Assembly (NCBI GenBank): GCA_025200525.1
Contig: CM045762.1
Coordinates: forward strand, 123,695,752-123,759,751
Direction: 5' to 3'
Length of the DNA stretch: 64,000 bases
From: Camellia lanceoleosa
Taxonomy: Eukaryota; Streptophyta; Magnoliopsida; Ericales; Theaceae
In this document: positions 1-13,427 of the stretch, piece by piece
How positions within the stretch are numbered: position 1 is the stretch's first letter
How the letters are laid out: every line of letters starts with the position of its first letter
Translations under genes and position numbers: made by a program
The notes under the pieces: model-generated
Databases searched by the model: none
What the model was told of the DNA's origin: nothing
What the model saw: the letters and a program-made list of their open reading frames with translations, nothing else

Positions 1-292
1 CAACACTATTAAATTTATTTTTTAATTTGATAAAATTAAATTTAATCCCAACACTATTTAATCCCAATACGATTTAAATTTATTATAAATTTAATCCCAA
101 TACGGATTAAATTTAAATTTAATCTAACACTATTTAAATTTAATCCCAACACTATTTACATTTAGATTTAATTCCAACACTATTTAAATTTAAATTTAAT
201 CCCAATCTTTGTTTAAATTTAATCCCAACAACATTGTAAATTTAAATTTAACCCCAACACTATTTAAATTTAAATTTAATCCCAACACTACG
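1..292. repeat. AT-rich minisatellite, ~20-35 bp units
   Basis: Irregular tandem units built on 'aatcccaacactatttaaattta' words repeat about ten times with variable spacer length. No reading frame is credible here. The word 'caacactatttaaatttaa' also occurs near 5987, just inside the 3' end of the Helitron that ends at 5917, so the array may be an expansion of Helitron subterminal sequence. That link is an inference from a short match. Confidence 0.75.
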
Positions 293-299
293 AATTCTT

Positions 300-965
300 G
301 CCACATTGGAAACACATATTCGGTTTGAGTAATTAACTCTTTCAAAAAATAAAAGTACTATTACCAAACACAATTTTTTCATATATGGAACAGATATTGC
401 AAGGGGAGAACACAATGTAAAATCTAAAAACACCCAATAAAACAATAACAAAAAGGCAAAGTTTTAAGCAACAACTTAAAATTAGAACCCTAAAAAATAG
501 ATGAGCAGGATGAAAGAATGTTGAAAAAAAATTGTAATGGATGATTGATGAACACCTAATCCCAAGAGTATTTTCAAAATTGTAATGTTGAAAACAATAT
601 TGAAAATCATGAACACCTAATACTCTTGAAATCCCAAGAGTATTACAATTCTATTAAGTATCATGAACACCTAATCATCCCAATCATCCCAAGAGTAGCT
701 GAATAGATTAAGTAAAAATTGGAATGAACACCTAATACTCTTGAAAATCATCCATTACAATTCTAAAATTTCAACACACTGAAAATTCATCAACAAAAGA
801 ACTAAAAACAAAACAATTAATGATAATAGACAAAACTCATGAAACCGTAACCTGATAAATACTTGATATTGCCAAATCTTCTCGTACTCAGCTCCAACAA
901 AGATTGTAGAAAGAAAAATAAATTGTGTAATCCTCAGGTTAGATGTGGAAATACTAATCTCTATA
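300..965. repeat. Gene-free stretch with a short minisatellite
   Basis: The words 'gaacacctaat' and 'cccaagagta' alternate four times between about 549 and 760. The rest is AT-rich sequence without a coding signature; the short frames here lack codon bias and recognisable motifs. Confidence 0.55.
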
Positions 966-1260
966 CTAAGAGCATCTCCAACCCTAGTCTCTTTTTTTCA
1001 TCAAATTTTAGAGAAATTTTGGTTAAAAGCTTGATCTAATATGGAACACTCAAACCTTTCTTTTATTTCATCAAATCTTTCTTAAAAAATCCAAACCTAT
1101 CCTAAAGATCTGTTTTAACCATTTTTAATGAAAGAAACGCATATCCAATAATTACTCTTTTTGAAATTTCATTAAAAATATATTTCTTTGAATATTTGGT
1201 GAATTTTTTTTACAAATCCCTTGATTTGATTTAGATTTGATGAAATGGAGTTTCACCGTC
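966..1260. mobile_element. MITE-like fragment with 'gagcatctccaa' end
   Basis: The left end reads 'taagagcatctccaacc', a terminal motif common to plant MITEs, preceded by TAA as in PIF/Harbinger-type targets. The interior resembles the element at 2917-3235 ('catcaaat', 'aagcttgat'). The right end is not clear, so the limits are provisional. Confidence 0.3.
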
Positions 1261-1840
1261 AACTGCGAAAGTGCATTTCAACCAAAAACTTTCAATTTTA
1301 ATAACCATTTGATAGGCTAGCTATTAAATTGTGTAATCATCAGGTTAGATGTGGAAGTACTGATCATCAATGTAAAAGGAATACATCTTGAAAAAGCTTT
1401 ACTTGATATAAACTAAAGAAATTTAGAAAGTAGTGTATGTAAGCATAAAATTTCATTACTAAACCAAAAACCAAACTGATTGCCAATTTATATAGTGCAG
1501 TTCTTAGTGAAAGTAATTACACATAAAATAGAAAGCTTGTTCTTGGTGAAAGTAATTACATAGTATGTGCCAATTTATAAGTACATTTCAATGAGATAAA
1601 CAAGGTAAAGAACTCACAAAAGCCTTGGTTTCGATACTTCAAGCATTGCATGGGAAAAAAATCAAGTATATCACACTCATAAACTTCTTAGAACATTGAA
1701 GATGACAATGAAAAAAGAATGTAGATTTGCATTTAGTGTTCTCAATGATCCGGTCCCAATAAAAGAAAACATTTTTATAAGAATAGATAGATATTAATGC
1801 TATAAAAAAACAATTATGTTAGTTAGATATCCTTTTAGGT

Positions 1841-2492
1841 GTTTCGTAATTAGATCCTAAAATGATATTATCATCGATATGTTGTGTTTCTTGATGAAAC
1901 ATTATGACATTTCAAGATGCATGCACCCAAGTTTAAATGATGCAACCTCTTCCTCTGCAATAATCAAAATTGCACTCTAAGATTGCAAATTACAACATGA
2001 AGACGAAATTGAAATGTCCCTAATGAGCTAATGAAATTTAAGAAAATAATAATAGAACCTAAAATGAAGACAAACCAGAGAGATGGAGCTCAATGATCCT
2101 TTTCCAAGCATAAGTTGCTTTTCTAAGAGTATTTTTGAATAACTCATTTCTGCCAAGCATAGGTCTGTTATCTTTATGGAAGCCCTAAATCCCAAAGCAA
2201 TGCACAAAAATATACATTAAATAACCAAAAACACTAAACTGCTGATAAGAATCATAACAATGTTAAGTAAACTAAAAAGCAAACAGCATTATACAGATTT
2301 TTTTGTGTAAACTACTTTCCCTGGGTTGTACAGCATGGAAACCCTCAACTACACAATGAGCATATGTTGATTCATCTATCTACCTTCATGCATACCTATC
2401 TATATTTGCATTAATCCATGGCTTCAATGAAACCCACCACATTGAACTTCTCTCGAGTCCCAAAAAAATCCCAACAACTCTATAACTTTCCT
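1841..2492. repeat. Direct repeat, copy 1
   Basis: Positions 1841-1853 and 1946-2492 recur almost unchanged at 3487-3498 and 3502-4047, in the same orientation and about 1.56 kb away. Copy 1 contains about 93 bp (1854-1945) that copy 2 lacks. A poly-A run at 2514-2542 lies just past its right edge. No gene is recognised inside. Confidence 0.85.
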
Positions 2493-2916
2493 TCTCTCTT
2501 TGCCCCCCCTCCCAAAAAAAAAAAAAAAAAAAAAAAAAAAAACATAAGAATTAGGTCCTGGCTTTGAGACTTCTGTAAGATTTAGGCATTTCATGTATCT
2601 CCAATGCACAAGCTCAACCAAGTTAATAACATATTCTTATTCTGTTAATTTATTAAACTTAAAAGGATACCAGAAAATGAAAAGATAGATTCACTGTGAA
2701 AAACCATGTGAATCCATAAATCAAAATGTTCCATATGAGAAATTACGTGAAGTTAAAATTCATAAAGATTAGTCCCTCAATAATGCCATTACGGACGCTT
2801 ACAGAAATTTGAAAAATAAATAACTATAGTTAAGGATTAAATTATATTCCCCAAAATCATACAAATCTCTCATTATAGACCAGATTCCCGAATGTCCTGA
2901 TTAAATCATTATCTTA

Positions 2917-3235
2917 GAGCATCTCCAATCTTCCACCAAATCCTTCATCAAATTTAAATTTGATCACAAATTTGGTGAAAATGAGATTCAATCCTTTCAT
3001 CAAACTTATATCAAATAAGTTTTCACCAAATATTTCATCAAATCAGGTATGAATAAAATCTTTCACCAAATTTTCAACAAAACTTTTTTCATTTAAGTTT
3101 GCTAAAATTATATATACAGAAAGGATTGAAGATGAGTTTATTTTACCAGAATTGTTTAAAGAAGTTTTTTGGGATAGATTAGGTATTTTTAAGAAGATTT
3201 GATTAAAAAAATGGATTCTTACCATTGGAGTGAGC
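2917..3235. mobile_element. MITE-like element between the direct repeats
   Basis: The left end 'gagcatctccaatc' follows TTA. The right end 'attggagtgagct' is an imperfect inverted match. The interior is rich in 'catcaaatt' words and their complements, so the sequence could fold on itself. No transposase is present. PIF/Harbinger-type is likely by end motif and target, but hAT or Mutator origin cannot be excluded. Confidence 0.4.
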
Positions 3236-3486
3236 TATATCAAATCAAGCTTTTGGTCTAAATTTACTTACTTTCACGTTTCTTTCCCCTTTCAAAATCC
3301 CTCTCAAAATCCCACAATCAAACACAGCCTAAATGCTAATTGCTATTTGTTACCAGTCAAAATTTAAATTGAAAACCCACCAATTTCCATTTGATTGCAA
3401 GCAAATTATATAATTCACCAACAAAATTACCAAACTACTACTCCAAATCAGAATCAAAAGGGTTAGAAGTTGAAGAACCTGGAAAG

Positions 3487-4047
3487 TTTCGTAATTAGCA
3501 GCCTCTTCCTCTGCAATAATCAAAATTGCACTCTAAGATTGCAAATTACAACATGAAGACGAAATTGAAATGTCCCTAATGAGCTAATGAAATTTAAGAA
3601 AATAATAATAGAACCTAAAACGAAGACAAACCAGAGAGATGGAGCTCAATGATCCTTTTCCAAGCATAAGCTGCTTTTCTAAGAGTATTTTGAATAACTC
3701 ATTTCTACCAAGCATAGATGCATTATCTTTATGGAAGCCCTAAATCCCAAAGCAATGCACAAAAATATACATTAAATAACCAAAAACACTGAACTGCTGA
3801 TAAGAATCATAACAATGTTAAGTAAACTAAAAAGCAAACAGCATTCTACAGATTTTTTTGTATAAACTACTTTCCCTGGGTTGTACAACATGGAAACCCT
3901 CAACTACACAATGAGCATATGTTGATCCATCTATCTACCTTCATGCATATCTATCTATATTTGCATTAATCCATGGCTTCAATGAAACCCACCACATTGA
4001 ACTTCTCTCGAGTCCCAAAAAAATCCCAACAACTCTATAACTTTCCT
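3487..4047. repeat. Direct repeat, copy 2
   Basis: This is the second copy of the 1841-2492 segment, differing by a handful of substitutions and lacking the internal 93 bp. The shared block ends in both copies at 'ctctataactttcct', after which the sequences diverge. The clean edges suggest a local duplication rather than two TE insertions. Confidence 0.85.
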
Positions 4048-4558
4048 ACGATGATTCTACACTTTTTTACAATCCAGGCACTGAAATCCCAGAACAGTAC
4101 CAAACAACAATTATGTTCAATCATGATTCTACACTTCAGATAGCTGTCAATTATTGCAAACCAAACAAAAAAGCCCATTTACTTTTTCTTTTTTCTTTTT
4201 TTTTTAAATCTTTAATCTTAAAAAAAAAATCCAACAAAGTCACATCAACAAATCAGAATTAGAACAATATAACACATGAAAAACAAAAATAAAATGCCAA
4301 TAAAAATCAAACTCATAATACCCAGCAAATCAGTTCAAATAGCCTAAACAGAAGGATTAATAGAAACAAAACCAAAACAGAAGCAAATCATAATACCCAG
4401 CAAATCAGTTCAAAATTGCACAAAACCAATAGATCTCAAATCAAATTAATAGAAACAAAAGGATTAACAAAACAGAAGCAGATCAAATAGCATAAACAGA
4501 AAATTAAGGCACATACATAACCGATATACACACATATATACATTAAAATTCACGAGGA

Positions 4559-4867
4559 ATGATTGGATTGAAGCGAAAAATTGTTGAGTCACACGAAACC
4601 GATGGAGATGAGATGTTTGGCGGAGAAGGAAGCAAGAGTTTTGAGAGGAAGATGTCTCGGCAGTTTGGAGAAGTCGAAACCCTAGTCCCCAAACCTTTTA
4701 CCACACTCTACCATCAAGCGATTTCAAAATGTGTAGCACATCTAATGGAGAGAGAGAGTCGATTTCAAAATTTGGAATCAGAAACCAGAAACAAAGAGAT
4801 GAGAGTGAGAGAGAGGGTGTGGGTTGAAAATGGAGACTATAACACTGTCTGTGAGCCCTTGGATTAA
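4559..4867 (+). CDS. Hypothetical 102-aa ORF, doubtful
   Basis: A true ATG opens a 102-codon charged frame (Lys/Arg/Glu-rich, no membrane segment, no recognised domain). It lies in a slightly less AT-rich patch with a purine-rich 3' half ('gagagagagagt'). The same patch read on the minus strand looks like a CT-rich plant 5'UTR, so it may be the relic of a promoter or first exon rather than a protein gene. There is no family match I can name. Confidence 0.15.
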   Translation: MIGLKRKIVESHETDGDEMFGGEGSKSFERKMSRQFGEVETLVPKPFTTLYHQAISKCVAHLMERESRFQNLESETRNKEMRVRERVWVENGDYNTVCEPLD

Positions 4868-5039
4868 GTTCAATCCAATGGTTCATATTTTGACAAACGG
4901 ACAGAAGTCCCATCAAGGAAAAAAAACTAAGCTTCCTTATTATATAAATATAGCAAGATAGATAGATGTACCTGGCATACATAAAAGTTTTACGGGTGTA
5001 CATACAATAATGCTTTTGCTTATATAATTATATGAAAAT

Positions 5040-5085
5040 TGTATGTATGCCCATAATGTCCTAGTATATTATGGGCATACATACA
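5040..5085. other. Perfect 18-bp inverted repeat, 10-nt loop
   Basis: Arms at 5040-5057 and 5068-5085 are exact reverse complements, around the loop 'gtcctagtat'. A transcript of either strand would form a strong hairpin. It sits immediately left of the first short Helitron-like element. Confidence 0.85.
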
Positions 5086-5113
5086 TTGTATGGAAATATG
5101 TGTAAAATATATC

Positions 5114-5408
5114 GAGCAAAAAGGAGAAAATAGAAAAATAAACAAATAGAGAAAAAAAATAAAAATGGGAGAAAATAAAAAAAAATAAAATGAAAAGAGG
5201 GAGGAATGTGGGATCATGGAAGGATGGGTGAGAAAATGAAAAAGTAAGAGAGAAGAGGAAAAATAGAAAATGTACATGTAGGAGATTTTTTGAAAAATAT
5301 ATCTCAGCCATTGTTTTAAAATTTAAACAGATCTGAGCCATCCAAATGTCCTAGTAGGACAAATGTGTGTAGGACAAATTCAAAAACCATCCTACTTTAT
5401 TATATAGA
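5114..5408 (-). mobile_element. Short Helitron-like element, copy 1 (5' end at 5408)
   Basis: On the minus strand the segment starts TCTATATAATAAAG preceded by A, the form of a dicot Helitron 5' end. It is about 75-80% similar by eye to 5606-5912 throughout. No CTAG plus hairpin 3' end is seen at its left edge, so it may be 3'-truncated. Long A/G-rich tracts dominate, and the long minus-strand frames over it are low-complexity artefacts. Confidence 0.5.
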
Positions 5409-5605
5409 TGTTGAAGATTCATATGAGGTCTAAATTTACAAAGTCTATTAGGTATTCAATATATTTAAAAATAATAATTAATTGTTCAAATTCATTGAAT
5501 TTGTGGATTAAAAAATTTATTAATATAATTTCACTACACATAGTAAAATCTGACTCCTAATTCTTGAATGGTAGACTTTTCCATATAATATGAATAAAAA
5601 TAAGT

Positions 5606-5912
5606 GAACAAAAAGGAGAAAATAAAAAAAAATAAACAAATAGAGTGAAAAATAAAAATGAGAGAAAATAAAAAAAAAATAGAAAGAAAAGAGAGAGGAA
5701 GGTGGAATCATGGGATCATAGAATGATGGGTGAGAAAAGGAAAATGTAAGAGAGAGAAGCGAGAAAATAGAAAATGCACATGTAAGATATTTTTTGAAAA
5801 ATATATCTCAGCCGTTGTTTTATAATTTGAATAGATCCGAATCGTCCAAATGTCCTAGTAAGACAAATGTGTGTAGGACAAATTCAAAAACTATCATGCT
5901 TTATTATATAGA
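5606..5912 (-). mobile_element. Short Helitron-like element, copy 2 (5' end at 5912)
   Basis: This is the homologue of 5114-5408, with the same 5' terminus on the minus strand at 5912. The 3' end of the large Helitron lies only four bases further right (CTAG 5917-5920), so one element apparently inserted next to the terminus of the other. Confidence 0.5.
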
Positions 5913-6717
5913 TATACTAGCATATGCCCGTGCCTGAAGGGACGGTGTAAATAATGTTAGGATTATAGTATAATTGTAATCGCAACACTATTTAAATTTA
6001 AGATTAAAATGCAATTATAAAAATATATTGAATAAACTACACTCTACAATTCCAAACAAATCAAATATTAAAAAAAAATTAAATATCAAATAATGCACAC
6101 CAGCCAGTACTCTGCAATTTAAAAGAAATTAAAATTAAAATGCACACCAGTTAGTGTTACTGCTACCAACCAAATTCTAACTACATAAGAAAAACAAACA
6201 TTATATTGTCATACGCCAAAAGAGTGAGTTAAAACTTTATATATAAAAAATAAAAAAAAAAAAGTGGGTCGAAGCTTTCTAGAATATGTATGCTTTACAG
6301 AAGATGTGTCAATAACATCTCTTCAAACATGTGTTCGCCCAAACTTCCTCCTCATTACTTTTGAAAAAGTCTTTGTATCAACTTGTATGTATCCCCAATG
6401 AGGAACATGCACAACAATCTGGTAATTTATGGGGAAAAAAAAATATAGATAGGTATGTTTGTTGAAAATATACATATCAAAATACTTTGAGATTGAAATT
6501 ACCTTATTACATCCCCATCGAAGCAAGCTAGTTGTATTTCTCCTTTTAAGCTTCATAAATTTTTCGATCCAATCCTAAAAAAATCCATATTTCCAATTAT
6601 TATTAGATTGAAATTTTATAAAAAAAAAAATCTATGTATATAATCAATAGAAAGAAATCTACATGGTTACCTTTTGATAAAACATGATTTAATGAACATG
6701 GAACACTACAATAACAC

Positions 6718-9700
6718 TTAAGGATAAACAATATTTGTAGTAGAATTCAAACTATCTTTAGGGAGGAGAATACTTATACGATCAAAGGATGTACATCTGG
6801 ACAATGCCACATATACTTGGCCATGGCTAAACACTGGTATGTGCAAATCAACCCCAACAAATTTCATAGATTGTCCTTGAGATTTATTAATGGTCAAGGC
6901 ATATGCTAATCGGACTGGAAATTGACGTCTTGTCATTTGGAAAGGCATTTCTGAAGAAGATGGTGTCAAAGATATCCTTGGTATGAATGCCAAATTGCCA
7001 AATTTTTCTCCAGTTAAAATTTGAGCTTCAATTATACGAGTGTCGCACCTAGTAACCATCAATCTTGTACCATTACATAGTCCATCTTTCGGTGCAATAT
7101 TTCTTAACAATATTATAGGACAACCCACTTTCAACTCTAACTTAAAAGTTGGTAGCCCGGGAGGATCCAATGAATTTAAATATTCATTAGGATATCTATT
7201 TGTAATGGTAGGATCAATTTCATTATCTTCAGACATTTTATCTGTTGCAAAATAAGTATATAATCTCCCTGGAAAGATATTCAACGCAGTAGTATTAATG
7301 TCACTAACATCATCGTTACGCGCAAATAGAATGGTGCGTTCAGTTAAAAATGTTGGGGTCGATGTCTGTATCATATTCAACTGTGAATAAACTGTAGAGA
7401 GCAATTCATTCAAATCTTGACATTTGGGTATTGTTGATGGAAGGTTGATGATTTCTTGAGGATTAGTCCCAATCTAAAAAAAATGAAATCAATTAAAAAA
7501 AATATGAGTGTAAACACAATTTATTAATTTAAAATAATAAAGAAAAAGGTTAAAGTAGTGTTACCACCATCAAGAAATTTGCAATAATAGCATTTTCATG
7601 GCCTTCATGATTCAAGCGCATATTCAAATCCAAAGTTAAGATATGTATATGCTTCCATAGAACAGAGTGTCTTAATGATGCATTCACAATTTGCTCACGA
7701 ATTCCTTTGGGTATAACTGGTAAGATTTGTCGAAAGTCTCCACCAAGAACAACAGTAAGACCCCCAAATGGCTTTTCACTATCACGAATATCCCTCAATG
7801 TACGATCAACCGCCTCAACACAATGTCTATGTCGCATAAGAACTTCATCCCAAATTATGAGTTTTGTTTCTCTAAACAACACAGCTTGTAATGATTGTTT
7901 GGTAAACCCACAAAGTGAATTTTCTAAGACATCTAATGGAATGGAAATGTTGAATGTGCAGTGCGACCTCCTACCAATAACAATGATGCAATTCCAGATG
8001 AAGCCACAGTAACAACGATATGCCCAAGGCTACGACATTTTAATGCAATCGTATTGTATAGAAATGTTTTCCCTATTTTAGCACCCCCATTAAGAAAGAA
8101 AACAGTTCCTTTACTTTGAAAAATTGAAGAAGTGATTGTGTTATAAGCATTCCGTTGTCCATTGTTGAGACAATCAATAGTAATTTGTGGATCTGCCTGT
8201 TGTGCCTCATTCTGCAGTTGTTGATGTTCGAATATCAATCGATTACCAACTACTGCACTCCAATTTGCAGTAGGTTGTGGCATGGGTGGGAAGTCAAGTA
8301 AACATTTGCCTGATTCATGAAGCATTTTATTCAAAAGATGGAGACCATAATCTTCAATTTGAGCCTCAGTTGGGTTAGAAATCGCAAACAATGTATGAAT
8401 CTTATGTGTAAGATCATCACATATATGCGTTGAGAATTGATTCCATAATGCACATGGATTTAGTGGAGAGCACTGGGTGAGAATAACACTAAACAATCTC
8501 CTCAATTGGTATCCAGTTTTCATAACTGCAGCCTCTTTCAAGCGTTGTATCCATTCTTCATCATCTTCTAAAAGCCCCCTTGCAACACATGCTAATTTAA
8601 ATGTATCATGCATAACATTATTGACCATGCGTAAAGAGCGAAACGACTTTGGTCCTTTGACAACAGTTAGTAACAAACGCTGATAAAATCTTTCACCACA
8701 ATTAGGACTGGCAAAGTACATTCTACCAATTGCATATCCTCTTTCTCTTGATTTCCATCTCTTTTCTGACTTGAGCCATACAAAATGCTGCGGAAATTCT
8801 TGATAAGTGAATGGACATTCATCTTCACTGGCAGCACAATATGCAAAGAAGCCAGTAAGAGTTGACATTTGTTGACCAGCTCTAGATTGAATCGTTTCTA
8901 ATGACTCTTCTGGGTTAAAAACAACGCGATGCATTCCAGGTAAATGAAGTGCCAATCGTACAACTATTGGTATCTCTGCATGCAAAGGATGACCAAATAT
9001 TAATGGCGGCACGGAGGTCCAATATACCTTGCATCGAGATATTGTTGAATCTCATTTATCGATCCCAACACCATCATTGTACGATCATAACCCTTATAAA
9101 TGTACTTATGTATATACTTAACACATCTCATTCCGGCACATACTTCCACATTTATATGACAGTTAAAAAGTTTAGAAAGATATGCATTGTATGGTACGAC
9201 ATCCTTATTATCAACTTCTTGCCCCTCACAGTATGTACTTGGCCATTATTGCTACGACGATAGATGGGGTATCCATCTTGATCCATAGTTGTTGTTTCTG
9301 TGAAAGCTCGAGGGTATCTCTTATTGCATCTACCATTTTCCATACATGGTGCATGCGGATTTCGAGCACCACATGGTCCATGTACCATACAACATTTGAC
9401 AGTTTCAAAAAGCATAGGATCATCTTTTGGGTCTGAAAATTCTGCACAAACCAATTTGTCAACTTGAACACATGTCTGAATTTTGTTTGGACCCTTAAGA
9501 AATAAATGTGCATGCATATGGGGGAGGCCTCATTTTTGAAATTCAATTGTAAAAACATGTGCAACTTTATTTCCAAACACTTTATTTGCTTCTATCTCCT
9601 TTATCAAACATTTTCTCTTCAACTCAAAAACACGGGCAATTAAATCAGGACGATCAATAGGTTTTTGATGTGATAATAATGTTAAAGTAATTTCTGGCCA

Positions 9701-11155
9701 ATTAGGGTTTGCAGTCATGGTCAGAAAAATATCTGGGTGTTGGTTTTATCGCGTGATAGCCATTGAATCTTGAAAGATTTCAAACATATGTCTAGGACTA
9801 CCAGTAAATGAAGATGGCAAAACAAACCTTTGACCAATTTGACCAGGTCGCACATAATCTGGATCAATATCTGACAACTCTTGGTAAAGCTCAACCCGAA
9901 GTTTCCCTTGATTAAGCTTGTAGTATGTCAATCGATTTTGCTCAGTTGTGGCCCAAGCATCTACCAAAAACTCTTGAAATAGTTTCTCACCTCTCAAAGT
10001 AGTTGAATACTCTTTGGGTCGTTCAAACAAACAATAACTATAAAAATCCATTTGAGTAACTCGATCAGTTGAAGGTCAATCATATTGAACATTCCACAAT
10101 TTCAACTTAGGTTCCCATCCAAGCTCACCATAAGGAAATAATAGAACATAATGTAATGACAAGTATGCTGGGTGACATTCATTAATTTGCATCAACTCAT
10201 TATTTCCTTTGAAATGTAAGATAATATCTCTCATTCCACTTACCTCCGTTCCATCACCTGGTATTACAATTGCAATCTCATCTGCAGTTGGTAAGTTATA
10301 CCGACGTCGATCAGTTGTTGAATTATAATGAAGATGAGCAGGTAGATTGTGTCCTGCCGCATCTAATTGATGTAAAATGGCATGAACCTGGCGAAATGTA
10401 GCTACAAATGCATTGACTTGCAACAAACTATCCTGAATATTTTTGAGCACATCCCTTCTCAAGTTAGGATTTCTACGATTACGAATATCTAACGCTGAAT
10501 CAGGGTCATAGATATACAGTTGAGCATAACTCGCATCCTGCCCTGGTTGTGGTTGTAGTGATCCTGTTCGATGTCGTAATTCCCCATGAATTGTGAATGA
10601 TGTAAGACCCCTTCTACTGAGTACTCTAGGATCCAATGTAGCACCAAGACTGGTAAAAGCATTGGCTGCATTGTACAATCGAGTATAACTTCGAAAGGAT
10701 TTTGATTGATCATTATTCCTATCATACAACGCTTGAAGTGATGGAGGAGGTGTAATAAGTAAAGGTAGCCTAATCTTCCATTCCAAATAGCAAGTTCCGA
10801 ATAAGGGATGCTTTATAGATAATTTGGTCAATTTTTCATCCATCCAATGTAAGGCTGAACAATAAGGACATAATATGTCCATCTTGCCAAGATAATGGCG
10901 GCAAGAATTGTTGTGTGCTCGGGCATCAGTTGATGTACTCATAGGCATATCTTCTAATTCATCATCAGTACATAGATCTTCTTGAAGAAATTGATTTATA
11001 GAAGTAGACCTACGAATATTTGTGTATAAATAAAATTCTACAAAATAAAATGGTAAGAATATGTATTTCAAGATTAGACATAATAGTTTACCGATTCCTT
11101 TGTGGAGGTAAAGATGTGCTTGGCATAGAAAACGAACATGTAGAATGATGGGCAA
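6718..11155 (-). pseudogene. Helitron Rep/helicase (RepHel) pseudogene
   Basis: In minus-strand order: a Cys-rich segment (HYLGKMDILCPYC) and N-terminal region at 11155-10076; the Helitron_like_N domain at 10051-9746, continuing to 9530 (TANPNWPEIT); the Rep HUH motif HMHAH near 9511-9522; and the two-tyrosine motif KYIHKYIYKG near 9083-9124. The PIF1-like helicase follows: Walker A GGAKIGKT near 8061-8100, motif [18 protein letters not shown] (7882-7550), and motif [12 protein letters not shown] (7413-6718). The protein would nick and peel one strand for rolling-circle transposition. The frame is broken in several places: an in-frame TGA directly before the HUH motif (9530-9532), frameshifts near 9010 and 7930, and stops near 10070, 9745 and 7550. 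Motif residues survive, so decay looks recent. Confidence 0.9.
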
Positions 11156-11159
11156 CCAT

Positions 11160-12385
11160 TGTTCGTTTTTGTGCCGAATGAGAATCTTCAGTTATTGTTT
11201 CTCATTCCAGGCAAGCGCGATTGCGACAATTTGGTGCTAAAGAAGGGTGTATTGGTTGAATATATTCTTCTGATCCCTCTTGTTCTCGTTGCGAGCATTG
11301 AAAGTATGACTTTTCATTTTTTTTCACGCTCTCGTCGTGCACATTGGGCCAATGCAGCTTTTGATATTACATTATCATTTTGTGCCTAAAATGAAAATAT
11401 TTTGTCATTGGTGCAAGATATGTGAATATTTTGTCCTTAATATGAAATATCATCTTGTTTATTTTGTTTCTCTTAATTTTGTTTTATATTTTATTTGTTT
11501 TATACCTTTAATAGTGTTATCTGTATTTATTTCTTTCTTTATGCATTTTGTTTTTTATCAAAAAAAAAATAAAGAAGAAATAAAAATCTATCATATTTAG
11601 TTTATTCTTTCATATTACATAGTTTGTCTTTATTTCTTCTTTTTTTTTTTTTTTTCCTATTCTTTTCATATGTTACATTATAAATGCACATGTATCTATG
11701 CTAAATAAAAATAAAGAAATTTGAAAAACACATATATAATAGCAAATTATAGGAAAATATATTACAATCATTCTATGGGCAGAAACATAAAGCAACAAAT
11801 TCACATAGTTTTGCTTCATATTTTTTAAAAGGAATATATACCACTTGACATGCATTTGTCATTCTCTTGTCAAAAGGAGCCACCTTTTCTTTTCCCTTAG
11901 ACATTGGGTTGACCTTTTCTTTTTCTTTTGCCTAACAAATATAAATAAAATATTCAAAACATTTTAAAAAATCTTATATAAATAAAAATACATACAATGT
12001 TTTACTTGATTTTGTACTTACCGCACGAACACGAAGAACATTAAGGTCGTGCTCATCACAAATGACCACACCAACATTTCTAGATGGGGTTGTAGGAGCA
12101 GGCCTACAAAAATGGATTGTGAATAAATTAAAATATGTATAATAAAGTGGTAATAGTAAGAATATATATTTCAAGAATTAAACAGAGTTGTTTACCAATT
12201 GGGTGTTACAGAAGTTTGTCTTGGGTTAATACATTCATTTGATCTCTCTCGTTCTCATCGCAGGCGTTGTCCTAATTGGTATGCAGAACATGAGTTTTGA
12301 TTTTTTTCACGTTCTCGCCGTGCACGTTGAGCCAATGCAGCTTTTGATAACACATTATCATTGTGTGCCTAAAATGAGAATATTA
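11160..12385 (-). pseudogene. Upstream Helitron exons, duplicated
   Basis: Two copies of one short exon lie in tandem: 11310-11390 and 12295-12370 both translate on the minus strand to NDN-V-SKAALAQ-ARRERE, a basic helix often seen at the start of plant Helitron proteins. Between them are a KEKEK-rich segment (about 11865-11935) and an exon with DEHDLNVLRVRA followed by a consensus donor GTAAGT (about 12025-12085). The last two have homologues at 16796-17062. This indicates internal duplication or fusion of two related elements. Confidence 0.6.
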
Positions 12386-12592
12386 TATAATTAGGTGCAT
12401 AAAATGTGAAAATTGTCCCATCTCTTGCTTCCCTTTTATAATGTATTTGTTCTCAAAAGTTTAACTAACTTTTCTTCTTCGCTCGGTTGAGTTGTTAGTC
12501 ACATAAGAACCAATGCGTGCATTGATAAAATTTTAAAAGGGAGGAAAAAAAACTCATGGAATTTCACCAAATGCCAAAAAGACACTATCCAT

Positions 12593-12833
12593 CTAGTGTA
12601 TACCAATGCCTAAAGGCACGGTGCAAATAATATTGGTACACATATTCTACAAAAATCAATTAACATAAATTATTAATATTGGTATCACATCCTTTACAAA
12701 AAAATTAATTCAAAATGATAATAATTTCATTGCTACAGAAATCAATTATAAGTAAAATTAAAATTTAAAAAAAAAATCTATATTATATAATTAAAAACTT
12801 CATTTCATTTTTCATTTTCTTCTCTTATATAGA
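12593..12833 (-). mobile_element. Second Helitron 3' end of the same family
   Basis: The minus strand reads a hairpin around GTGCC-TTTA-GGCA, then TATACA and CTAG at 12593-12596. It is clearly homologous to the terminus at 5917 ('ggcacggtgcaaataat' versus 'gggacggtgtaaataat'). The base after CTAG is A, not the expected T. A possible 5' end (TCTATATAAGAGAAG on the minus strand) lies at 12833, giving a 241-bp element. Alternatively the element continues to 16601-17160 and is interrupted by the Helitron at 12911-16600. Confidence 0.5.
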
Positions 12834-13427
12834 TGTTGTAAATGCATCATGTGTTCAAATTAATGTTCAGACAAATGCATTAACATGTTATACAAATGCT
12901 TACTTTAACACTAGTGGTAAACCCGTGCTATGCACGGGATTGGTTTAATAATGTGTAAATTTTTTAATAATGCATTAATTTCTAAATTTACTCATAAAAT
13001 TATAATCATAATGCGTAGAGATCATTTTTTCAAATTTCTTAAGTGAAGACAATATTTCAAAACAAATATTCATAAAATATTTAAATCCAATTGAGTTATT
13101 TTTCTTAAAACAATAAACTTGATTTCTAACTAATGAAATAATATATATATTAACAATAAATAAGATGTTTCTCAATAAACCTAATGTCTAAAACATATAT
13201 ATGCTAAAAAAAACTAATAATAAACTAAATGTCATGAATCAAATCTATCTATATTTGATAAATTAAAACTCAATAGATGTCACTCATCATGTCCAAATGT
13301 TCCAAAAAGTACCTGTAAAATAAAAAAGTGTTAACATTTTTTTGTTATCATTTTTTACATACAAACAAACTTTAAAAAAATAAAATAAAATAGATATATT
13401 ACCATATGAGGAGTGTTGATTTAATTG

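Larger units (their letters stand above)
5917..12592 (-). mobile_element. Autonomous-type Helitron, decayed
   Basis: The minus-strand 3' terminus is CTAG at 5917-5920 followed by T. About 7 nt upstream lies a hairpin of the type CCGTCCC-TTCA-GGCACGG (one stem mismatch), the standard Helitron terminator. The interior encodes Helitron_like_N, HUH Rep and PIF1-type helicase (6718-11155) plus upstream exons. The 5' TC end was not identified; I place the limit at the neighbouring 3' end at 12593, and the true boundary could be elsewhere. Insertion is A/T-specific with no target duplication, as expected. Confidence 0.75.
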